Origin: Blattabacterium cuenoti
Lineage (GTDB): Bacteria > Bacteroidota > Bacteroidia > Flavobacteriales > Blattabacteriaceae
Direction of reading: 5' to 3'
Length of the DNA: 64,000 bases
NCBI RefSeq assembly: GCF_014251575.1
Contig: NZ_CP059191.1
Location: 186,001 to 250,000, forward strand
A program made the position numbers and the translations under genes. The notes beneath the pieces were generated by a model. The model was not told where the DNA came from. It did no database searches and worked only from the letters and a program-made list of their open reading frames with translations. Positions 44,149 through 51,175 of the stretch are shown here, piece by piece; the first letter of the stretch is position 1, and each line of letters starts with the position of its first letter.

Positions 44149-44939
44149 AATGAATTGATTTCAAATAAAGATTTTATAAAATTTCTACAAATTTTTCCAG
44201 GATCTTTTCTTTTCATAAAATATTCTCCAATTAAAAAACCTTCAAAACCTTTTTTCCTTAATTCAAGAATAATATTTACATTATCTATTCCGCTCTCTGC
44301 TATTTTTATATAATTATCAGGAATTCTTGAAGATAATTTCAAACAATTATCATAATCTACAATAAATGTTTGTAAATCTCGATTATTAATTCCCACAATA
44401 TCTAATTCTTCTGTTATTTTATCAATTTCAAATTCATTATGAATTTCTATAATGGTTTCTAAATCAATACTTTTTGCAAGTTTTGAAAAATTTTCTATTT
44501 GACTTTTAGAAAGAATACCAGCAATCAATAAAATAACATCAGCTCCTATAGATTTAGATTCTATAATCTGGTATTCATCTATAATAAAATCTTTTCTGAG
44601 TATAGGAGTGGAAACTATAGAACGTGATTTTTTTAAATCTTCATTTTTTCCAGAAAAAAAATTCTTGTCTGTAAGAATAGATATTCCACTAACTCCTGAT
44701 AACTCGTAATCTTTGACTACTTTTTCTACTGGAACTATGTTGTTTATAATTCCTTTGGATGGAGACTTGGATTTAAATTCTGCAATAATACCAGTTCTGC
44801 TCTCCTTTAGTCTTTTAACTAAAGAAAACTTTTTTCTTTTGAAAAAAAAACTATTTTCCAATTCTTTTATAGGATAGAGTCTTCTGTTGTTATAGACTTC
44901 TTTTTTCTTAACAGATACTATTTTTCCAAGAATATTCAT
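44145..44939 (-). CDS. trpC: Indole-3-glycerol phosphate synthase
   Basis: TrpC closes the indole ring in the fourth step of the tryptophan branch. The 264-residue TIM barrel has GIIAEFKSKSPSKGIIN with the catalytic Glu and Lys, SGVSGISILTDKNFFSG, STPILRKDFIIDEYQI, VGINNRDLQTF, KIAESGIDN and GFLIGEYFM. Its start overlaps trpD by 4 bp (44936-44939). Its TGA overlaps the first ATG of the 17-bp repeat array leading to trpF. Confidence 0.96.
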   Translation of the reverse strand: MNILGKIVSVKKKEVYNNRRLYPIKELENSFFFKRKKFSLVKRLKESRTGIIAEFKSKSPSKGIINNIVPVEKVVKDYELSGVSGISILTDKNFFSGKNEDLKKSRSIVSTPILRKDFIIDEYQIIESKSIGADVILLIAGILSKSQIENFSKLAKSIDLETIIEIHNEFEIDKITEELDIVGINNRDLQTFIVDYDNCLKLSSRIPDNYIKIAESGIDNVNIILELRKKGFEGFLIGEYFMKRKDPGKICRNFIKSLFEINSL

Positions 44940-45937
44940 AAACTCAATAATTTTTTGAGAATATTCTTTGCTTTTCCACTTTTTAAAGATCGTTTTGCCT
45001 TATCATAATTATTCTCAAGACTGTCTTTATTGAGTAAACTCAATGCAAATGTAGCATTTATCAAAACAACTTCATTTTGAGCTAAAGTTCCTTCTCCTGA
45101 TAAAATTCTAATGAATATACGAATATTTTCTTCTGTATTTTTTCCTCCTTTTAATTCATCAGGATTCACTTTTATTTTATTTTTTTTATCTATTCCCAAT
45201 TTTTCTATAGAATAGAATTTTTCTCCTTTTGGAGTATAACATTTCATATCACTAGTAAGTGTTATTTCATCATAACCATCTATGCTATGAATAATAGCAT
45301 AATTATTTTTTGTATTTTGGTACATATAATAATAAATTCTGGCTAATTCTAAATTAGAAACTCCTAATAATTGATTTTTTGGTTCTCCTGGATTGATTAT
45401 TGGACCAAGTGTATTAAAAATAGTTCTAATTCCTAATTCTTTTCTTGTTCCAGATATAATATTTAAAACTGGATGGAATATAGGTGCATGTAGATAACAA
45501 AACCCAACTTTATCCAACTGATTTTTTAAATTATCTTCTTTATTCGTGAAATGATATCCTAACTCTTTTAAAAGATTTGAAGATCCAGTTATCGAGGAAG
45601 AACTAAAACTTCCATGTTTCATCACTTTTTCTCCTGATCCTGCTACTATAAAACATGCTAAGGTAGAAATATTAAAGGTATTTTTTCTATCTCCACCTGT
45701 TCCTACTATATCAACAGCATTGAATTCTTTGAGATTTACTTTGATGCATAATTCCATGAATGCTTGTCTAAAGCCTACTATTTCTTCTAATGTAGGTGTT
45801 CTCATGTTATATATAGTAGTTAAAGCCACTACTTGAGAATTATTAATTTTTCCTTTAGATAATTCCATAATAAGATCCTTAGCCTCCTGTTTTGTTAAAG
45901 TTTTTTCTAAAAAAAGATTTTCTAATATTTTTTTCAT
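44936..45937 (-). CDS. trpD: Anthranilate phosphoribosyltransferase
   Basis: TrpD transfers phosphoribose from PRPP to anthranilate. The protein of about 333 residues has the type III phosphoribosyltransferase signature: DIVGTGGDRKNTFNIST (PRPP loop), KHGSFSSSSITGSSNLLKELG (anthranilate region, first part), RTIFNTLGPIINPG and GYDEITLT. I start it at ATG 45937 (MKKILENLF), 2 bp after the trpG stop; a TTG seven codons earlier would overlap trpG. It follows trpG and overlaps trpC by ATGA. Confidence 0.95.
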   Translation of the reverse strand: MKKILENLFLEKTLTKQEAKDLIMELSKGKINNSQVVALTTIYNMRTPTLEEIVGFRQAFMELCIKVNLKEFNAVDIVGTGGDRKNTFNISTLACFIVAGSGEKVMKHGSFSSSSITGSSNLLKELGYHFTNKEDNLKNQLDKVGFCYLHAPIFHPVLNIISGTRKELGIRTIFNTLGPIINPGEPKNQLLGVSNLELARIYYYMYQNTKNNYAIIHSIDGYDEITLTSDMKCYTPKGEKFYSIEKLGIDKKNKIKVNPDELKGGKNTEENIRIFIRILSGEGTLAQNEVVLINATFALSLLNKDSLENNYDKAKRSLKSGKAKNILKKLLSL

Positions 45938-45939
45938 TT

Positions 45940-46515
45940 CTACTTCATTTTCAGCCAATTATTTATAATTTTTTCTCCATATGGAGTTAAAATAGATTCT
46001 GGATGAAATTGTACTCCACGTATATCATAAAATTTATGACGCAAAGCCATGATTTCTCCCTTATCTCCAATAGCTGTAATCTGAAGTTCTTCAGGAAAAT
46101 TATGTGGAGATATAATCCAAGAATGATAACGACCAACTTTGATCTCTCTAGGTATTTTTTGAAAAATAATTTCTTTTGGATCAACAATTTTTATAGAACT
46201 AGCTATTCCATGATAAACTTCTTTTGTATTAAGAAGAGTAGCTCCAAACACCTCTCCTATAGCTTGTTGTCCTAAGCAAACTCCAAAAATACTTTTGGTA
46301 GAAGCAAAAGTTTTTACTAAAGGTTTTAAAATATGTGCTTCATCAGGAATTCCAGGTCCTGGAGAAAGAATAATTTTGTTATATTTTTCTATTTCAGAAA
46401 GTTTAATTTCATTATTTCTAAATACTTGTACAGGATTTTTTGTTAATTTTTTTACAGCATGAACAAGATTATAAGTAAAAGAATCATAATTATCTAAAAT
46501 CAGTATTTCATTCAT
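45940..46515 (-). CDS. trpG: Anthranilate synthase, glutamine amidotransferase component
   Basis: TrpG supplies ammonia to TrpE. The 191-residue class I amidotransferase starts with ILILDNYDSFTYNLVH and has ILSPGPGIPDEA, the nucleophile Cys in FGVCLGQQAIGEVFG (about residue 80), YHSWII, and VQFHPESILTP with the catalytic His-Glu. It is not fused to TrpD. It lies 6 bp after trpE and directly before trpD. It could also serve p-aminobenzoate synthesis if no pabA exists elsewhere. Confidence 0.96.
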   Translation of the reverse strand: MNEILILDNYDSFTYNLVHAVKKLTKNPVQVFRNNEIKLSEIEKYNKIILSPGPGIPDEAHILKPLVKTFASTKSIFGVCLGQQAIGEVFGATLLNTKEVYHGIASSIKIVDPKEIIFQKIPREIKVGRYHSWIISPHNFPEELQITAIGDKGEIMALRHKFYDIRGVQFHPESILTPYGEKIINNWLKMK

Positions 46516-46521
46516 AATACT

Positions 46522-47931
46522 TCATATATTTTTAGCTAATTCTATAGCTTTAAATAAGGCCATTAGCTTATTATTTACTTCTTCTAACTCTTTTTCTTCT
46601 TTAGAATCAGAAACAATTCCTGCTCCAGCTTGAAAAAAAAGAGTATTATTTTTGCTGACAAAAGAACGAATTACTATAGCTGTATTCATACAAGAATTAT
46701 TCAATCCAAAGAAACCAATAGCTCCTCCATATATTCCTCTATGTTGATTTTCCATTTTGTCTATCAATTCCATTGCTTTATACTTCGGAGCTCCTGATAA
46801 AGTCCCTGCAGGGAAAGTGTCTCCAAATACTTTTATAATGGATATATTCTCTTCCAGTCTTCCAGATACTTTAGATACCATATGCAGGACATGAGAAAAA
46901 ACTTGAATTTCTTTAAATCCTTCTACTTTTACATCGGAAGAATTTTTACTCAAATCATTTCTTGCTAAATCTACTAACATGACATGTTCTGCATTTTCTT
47001 TTGGATTATCAGCCAGATTTTTAGATAATTTATTATCCTTTTCTTCGTTTCCAGATCTTCGTATAGTTCCTGCTATTGGATTAATATAGGCTATTTGATT
47101 ATTAATGATTAATTGTGATTCTGGAGAAGAACCAAATAATTTATAACTTCCATAATCAAAATAAAAAAGATATGGAGAAGGATTTATAAATCGTAGGGCA
47201 CGATATACATTAAATTCATCTCCTGTAAATTTCTGTTGAAACTGACGAGATAACACTATTTGAAAAACATCTCCCCGTAAACAAGCTTTTATTCCTTGGG
47301 ATACCATTTTTTTGTATTCTATATCCGTAACATTTGAAGAACGATTTCCTACAGATTTAAATGGAAAAGAAGGAAAATTTTTCTTTTTTATTAATTCTAC
47401 TAATTGATCTAGGTTAGTTTTTTTATCGAAATTAACAAATTGATGTTCAATTAAGTAAATTTCATTGTAAAAATTTCTGAATACAATTAGGTTTCTATAA
47501 AAACCAAATCGTATTTGCGGAAGATGATATATTTCTTTAATTGGAGAATGAAATTGAATGTTTTCGAAATATTGAATACTATCATAAGATATGTACCCAT
47601 ATAAACCGGAATAAGAAATAGAAGTATTTTCACTTTCAAATTTTTTGAAAAATTCCTCAATTAAAATTTGTATGTCCAACTGATCATTTATGAAAATATG
47701 TTTATGAACACAATTTGGATATGATATTCGCAATACATTTTTATCTAGAATAAATTCTGAAACTGGATTAATGCAAAGAATAGAAGAATTATTTTTGGAA
47801 ATTTGATGATCAGAAGATTCTAACAATAATGTATTTGGAAAAATATCTCTTAGTTTTAAATATAATTCTATTGGTGTAGTACTATCAGCTAAAATTTTTT
47901 TCTGAATAGTTCTAAAATTAAATTTAAACAT
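46522..47931 (-). CDS. trpE: Anthranilate synthase component I
   Basis: TrpE converts chorismate to anthranilate and is the feedback-controlled entry to tryptophan. The 469-residue protein has the N-terminal LLLESSDHQ, the tryptophan-site region that begins with the LESS motif, and the chorismate-binding domain with SPYLFYFDYGSYKLFGSSPE, IAGTIRRSGNEEKD, HVMLVDLARNDLSK, FSHVLHMVSKVSGRL and GTLSGAPKYKAMELID. Retention of the LESS-type segment suggests feedback inhibition is kept. Its ATG lies 25 bases after a terminator-like hairpin in the leader. Confidence 0.96.
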   Translation of the reverse strand: MFKFNFRTIQKKILADSTTPIELYLKLRDIFPNTLLLESSDHQISKNNSSILCINPVSEFILDKNVLRISYPNCVHKHIFINDQLDIQILIEEFFKKFESENTSISYSGLYGYISYDSIQYFENIQFHSPIKEIYHLPQIRFGFYRNLIVFRNFYNEIYLIEHQFVNFDKKTNLDQLVELIKKKNFPSFPFKSVGNRSSNVTDIEYKKMVSQGIKACLRGDVFQIVLSRQFQQKFTGDEFNVYRALRFINPSPYLFYFDYGSYKLFGSSPESQLIINNQIAYINPIAGTIRRSGNEEKDNKLSKNLADNPKENAEHVMLVDLARNDLSKNSSDVKVEGFKEIQVFSHVLHMVSKVSGRLEENISIIKVFGDTFPAGTLSGAPKYKAMELIDKMENQHRGIYGGAIGFFGLNNSCMNTAIVIRSFVSKNNTLFFQAGAGIVSDSKEEKELEEVNNKLMALFKAIELAKNI

Positions 47932-47955
47932 AGTTTATGGTATTTGTATATGATG

Positions 47956-47983
47956 AAAAAAGGCCGTCATAAAGACAAGCCTT
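47956..47983 (-). terminator. Terminator-like hairpin upstream of trpE
   Basis: On the minus strand AAGGC (47983-47979) pairs with GCCTT (47964-47960), with GTC/GAC as an inner extension across a small internal loop and a TTTAT tip; a T run continues to 47956. An alternative hairpin ACAA-GGC-TTGT shares the left arm and would exclude it. It lies 25 bases before the trpE ATG with no room for another promoter in between. Confidence 0.6.
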
Positions 47984-48058
47984 GTGAATATTGTTGGTAT
48001 AACATCTACCCTCAATTAATTTAAGAATACCATTTACTTTAGAAATGACATTTACCTC
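47956..48058 (-). ncRNA. Structured leader RNA of the trp operon (or a small RNA gene)
   Basis: A transcript of about 100 bases is bounded by a full -7 element (48062-48069) and a terminator hairpin. The stretch looks richer in G+C than nearby spacers, as structural RNAs are in AT-rich genomes. Possible helices are GTCAT/ATGAC near the ends, TGGTAT/ATACCA in the middle, and a small ACAA-GGC-TTGT hairpin in the 3' side. It contains three micro-ORFs but no Trp codon in them. Hypotheses are a trp attenuator, or an independent small RNA; the closing stem, bubble and apical stem vaguely resemble 6S RNA. I recognise no named family. Confidence 0.5.
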
Positions 48059-48061
48059 ATG

Positions 48062-48069
48062 CAAATATA
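48062..48069 (-). promoter_or_regulatory. Bacteroidetes -7 promoter element for the trp leader
   Basis: The minus strand reads TATATTTG, a full TAnnTTTG match, 131 bases upstream of trpE. It would give a transcript starting near 48055-48058 that must cross the hairpin at 47956-47983 to reach trpE. The porin gene diverges from 48100; no full -7 element was seen for it. Confidence 0.55.
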
Positions 48070-48099
48070 AATAAATTTTTATATCTATGGATATTAATT

Positions 48100-49998
48100 A
48101 TGAATAGTATAATTTATTATATGAAAATATTCATTTTTGCTTGTTTTCTTTTTATATTTTCTTATTATATGGAAGCAATGGAAAGAAAAATATTGAATCT
48201 GAACGAAGATTCTGTTAATACAGATAATACAGAGATAGAAAAAGAAAAAAATTATATCGAAGTTTATCTTCCTAATTATCAGGATTACAGATTTTGGACA
48301 GAGGAAAATAATTTAAAAAAAACTTTATTAAACATAGAATCTTTTTCTATTGAAAAATATTATTCTCATAATTTTTTTAAACATGATGATTTTGGTTTTT
48401 TTTATAATCAAGGAAATGAAAAAAATTTATTGATTCCTAATAGAAGGATTCCACAAAAAAATCTATTTCATTCTCAGAATATTCTTTTTTTTAAGGATCC
48501 TTTTTTTTCTCGTGAAAAGATTCAATATTTTGATGTTCAAACTCCTCTATCAGAAATTTTTTATGAGAATAATTTATTTCAAGAAAGAGGATTGGGAGGT
48601 TTTTTTTCTCAAAGTCCAAATGAAAAAATCAATTATTCTATTGAATATAGAACTCTTAATTTGAAAAAAAAACTTGATTTTGAAAAAAATCAAAATTTAT
48701 TGATAACTACTTTGAGCTATCAGGATCAGGATGATTATTATTATAAATTATGGGGACATTATATTTTGCAAAAATTTTATCTCAAAGAAAGAGAAGAAGT
48801 CATCAAATGGATTAAAAATTACAATTACAAAAATGTTTTTTTTGATCAAAAAAAATTTACTCATAACAGATTTTACATAAGTTTTATTCAAAAAATTTTT
48901 CATGAAAAAAATAAATTGTTTTTTTTTAAAACTTATATGGAATATGAAAAATATTCTAAAAGTCATTTTTTTTCTGAACAAAAAAATAAAATAAATCATT
49001 TTGATTTGAAAAATGGTTTTTCCTTGATGTTTAAGAAAAATAAATTTGAAATAGAAGTAGGATCAATTTTTGATAAAATACATTATCAATTGTTTTTACT
49101 CAATGAGTATAACAATAGAATAATTCCTAAAAATAAGTATATAAACAATATGTCCATAGAAACTCAAATAAATTATCCTATTAATAATATTTTGAAATTT
49201 CATTCACACAGTAAATGGACAATGGAATATAATAATTTGAAAAAAACATATTTTCAAATGAATATGAAATTTAATACATTTTTATTTTCAAAATTTGATT
49301 TTTCAAGTCAATTATATATTTCTGAAAATAAAGGAGTTAATCCTGATTATATTCATCTTTATATTCTAAGAGAAAATGAAGATTGTTATAACAATCAACG
49401 AAGTAATATGCTGAGTTTTGATAAAGAAAAAACAATAGATTTTTCTTTGTTTTACAATAAAAATTTTCATTTTTCTTTTTATATTTCTAGATTGGATCAT
49501 TCCTTTTTAGACGAAAAAAAAGAAATGGAAAAATTTTTATATCGAAAGGATGTCCAATCATACGGATTAAAAATAAAAACAACACAAGACGTATGGAAGT
49601 TTCAATTTCATAATCTTTTTATGTATCAAAAATATAACTCTGATCCATTAGTTTTTTCTATCCCCAATTTTTTATCAAGAAGTACAATATCTTATCAAGA
49701 TAATTATTTTAATAAGTCTTTATCAATAAAAACTGGTTTTTCTGTCCATTATTTCAGCCATTTTTATTATCAAAAAATTTATTATCCTTTTGATATTTAT
49801 CTTTTTCCTTCGGAAAAAGAATGTTATCCAAATAAGATTGGAGGAAATCCTTTTATGGATTATTTTTTAAACTTAAAGATATATAGAACCATATTCTATC
49901 TTAGTATTCAAAACATAGGATTTCATTCTATTTATAGCCCTTTTAACAAAAAAGAATTATTTATTCGAACTGGATTTTCATGGACTCTTTTTACTTGA
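48100..49998 (+). CDS. Putative outer-membrane porin (Porin_10-like)
   Basis: The 632-residue protein has an N-terminal signal peptide (hydrophobic core FIFACFLFIFSYY) and many short alternating aromatic strands, ending in the beta-barrel signature FSWTLFT. The segment IQYFDVQTPLSEIFYE followed by FFSQSPNEKINYSIEYR matches the pattern of the flavobacterial putative porin family (Porin_10). It should form a channel for nutrients across the outer membrane facing the host. Translation could begin at ATG 48121 (MKIFIFAC), which gives a tighter signal peptide than 48100. It is divergent from the trp leader and is followed by an AT palindrome. Confidence 0.72.
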   Translation: MNSIIYYMKIFIFACFLFIFSYYMEAMERKILNLNEDSVNTDNTEIEKEKNYIEVYLPNYQDYRFWTEENNLKKTLLNIESFSIEKYYSHNFFKHDDFGFFYNQGNEKNLLIPNRRIPQKNLFHSQNILFFKDPFFSREKIQYFDVQTPLSEIFYENNLFQERGLGGFFSQSPNEKINYSIEYRTLNLKKKLDFEKNQNLLITTLSYQDQDDYYYKLWGHYILQKFYLKEREEVIKWIKNYNYKNVFFDQKKFTHNRFYISFIQKIFHEKNKLFFFKTYMEYEKYSKSHFFSEQKNKINHFDLKNGFSLMFKKNKFEIEVGSIFDKIHYQLFLLNEYNNRIIPKNKYINNMSIETQINYPINNILKFHSHSKWTMEYNNLKKTYFQMNMKFNTFLFSKFDFSSQLYISENKGVNPDYIHLYILRENEDCYNNQRSNMLSFDKEKTIDFSLFYNKNFHFSFYISRLDHSFLDEKKEMEKFLYRKDVQSYGLKIKTTQDVWKFQFHNLFMYQKYNSDPLVFSIPNFLSRSTISYQDNYFNKSLSIKTGFSVHYFSHFYYQKIYYPFDIYLFPSEKECYPNKIGGNPFMDYFLNLKIYRTIFYLSIQNIGFHSIYSPFNKKELFIRTGFSWTLFT

Positions 49999-50002
49999 TT
50001 CA

Positions 50003-50020
50003 AAAAATTTATAAATTTTT
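50003..50020 (+). terminator. 18-bp AT-only palindrome after the porin gene
   Basis: AAAAATTTATAAATTTTT is a perfect palindrome starting five bases after the porin stop. Transcribed, it gives a weak A-U hairpin with a run of U on its 3' side. It may end the porin transcript, but in such AT-rich DNA chance is possible. Confidence 0.3.
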
Positions 50021-50059
50021 ATAAAAAAACGTAATTTTATTCATCAAAAGTTAATAAAA

Positions 50060-50743
50060 ATGAAAAAATTTTTTTATTTTATATTACTTTTTTTGATGTC
50101 TTTGTTTTCATCTTTATCAAAAGAAAGAAAAGAAAAGGAAATAGAAAGTGTCATTGAGTACATTAAAAAATATGCTGTTTTTGCTATTGAAGAAATGGAA
50201 AAATTTGGGATACCAGCTAGTATTAAATTAGGACAAGGAATTTTAGAATCTTCTAGTGGAAATAGCCCATTATCCAAAGCAACAAATAATCATTTTGGAA
50301 TTAAATGTGGTAAAAACTGGATAGGAGATATTTATTATCATAATGATGATCTTCCAAAAGAATGTTTTCGTAAATATAATTCTGTTCGAGAATCTTTTCA
50401 GGATCATTCTAAATTTTTGCAACAACCACGTTATTCTAAATTATTTCTTTTTAAAAGAAATGATTATCGATCTTGGGCAGCAGAACTGAAACAGGCAGGT
50501 TATGCTACATCATTAAATTATGCCGATTTGTTAATTAATCAGATAGAAAAGTATCTCCTATGGAAGTTCGATGAAGAAAATTCTTATGGAATAGAAAAAA
50601 AAATAAACTTATACTTGACATCTATTATGCATATGCAAAAGAAAAACGATTCTTTTTTCAAGAAAAAAATACATTTCTTTTATAAAATTTTTCTTTTGAT
50701 TAAAAAAAAATTAAACTGTACAAAAACAAGTTTAAATAATTAA
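50060..50743 (+). CDS. Glucosaminidase-family peptidoglycan hydrolase
   Basis: The 227-residue protein has a signal peptide (about 1-20) and one glucosaminidase domain (about 45-170): PASIKLGQGILESSSGNSPLS with the catalytic Glu, NNHFGIKCGKNW, FRKYNSVRESFQDHSKFL, and WAAELKQAGYATSLNYADLL. The domain cleaves between sugars of the peptidoglycan backbone. Flavobacterial homologues often carry C-terminal LysM repeats; none is seen here, and the end is a short Lys-rich tail. It begins a plus-strand run leading to gcvH and the cbb3 genes. Confidence 0.87.
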   Translation: MKKFFYFILLFLMSLFSSLSKERKEKEIESVIEYIKKYAVFAIEEMEKFGIPASIKLGQGILESSSGNSPLSKATNNHFGIKCGKNWIGDIYYHNDDLPKECFRKYNSVRESFQDHSKFLQQPRYSKLFLFKRNDYRSWAAELKQAGYATSLNYADLLINQIEKYLLWKFDEENSYGIEKKINLYLTSIMHMQKKNDSFFKKKIHFFYKIFLLIKKKLNCTKTSLNN

Positions 50744-50754
50744 ATATTATATAT

Positions 50755-51153
50755 ATGAATCCTAAAAATTTGAGGTACAGTAAAAATCATGAATGGATTG
50801 GATTAGAAATCCAAAAAAACAGAAAAGCTTATATAGGAATTACTCACTTTGCTCAAAGTGAGTTGGGTGATATTGTTTATCTAGATATAGAAAATTCCAT
50901 AATAGGAGAAAAAATAAAAGAAGGAGATCCATTTGGAACAATAGAAGCGGTAAAAACTGTTTCAGATTTGTTTATGCCTGTTTCAGGTTGCATACTTGCA
51001 ATTAATAAAAAATTATTATCCCAACCAGAAATTATTAATAAAAGTTATTATGACGAAGGATGGATTCTACAAATAGAAATCTTAGACATAGAAGAATATA
51101 ATAGATTGATGTCTTTGGAAGAATACAAAAAATATATACAGGAACCTAATTAA
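50755..51153 (+). CDS. gcvH: Glycine cleavage system H protein
   Basis: GcvH is the small lipoyl carrier of the glycine cleavage system. The 132-residue protein has YSKNHEWIGLE at the start, ITHFAQSELGDIVYLD, and the lipoylation site GTIEAVKTVSDLFMP with the lysine near residue 66; NKSYYDEGWILQIEI follows. gcvP and gcvT are not in this window. GcvH can also act in lipoate assembly for E2 proteins, which would serve pyruvate dehydrogenase. It lies 11 bp after the glucosaminidase gene. Confidence 0.94.
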   Translation: MNPKNLRYSKNHEWIGLEIQKNRKAYIGITHFAQSELGDIVYLDIENSIIGEKIKEGDPFGTIEAVKTVSDLFMPVSGCILAINKKLLSQPEIINKSYYDEGWILQIEILDIEEYNRLMSLEEYKKYIQEPN

Positions 51154-51175
51154 TCAAGAATTATAATTTTTTATT

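Noticed and set aside
47924..48064. A 46-codon open frame (TTG start) across the trp leader on the minus strand
   Set aside because: Its TTG lies within the promoter element, it ends inside trpE, and no protein family is recognised. The region is better explained as RNA structure.
49381..49396. 16-bp palindrome GATTGTTATAACAATC as an operator
   Set aside because: It lies inside the porin coding sequence (Asp-Cys-Tyr-Asn-Asn), far from any start, so it is more likely coincidental.
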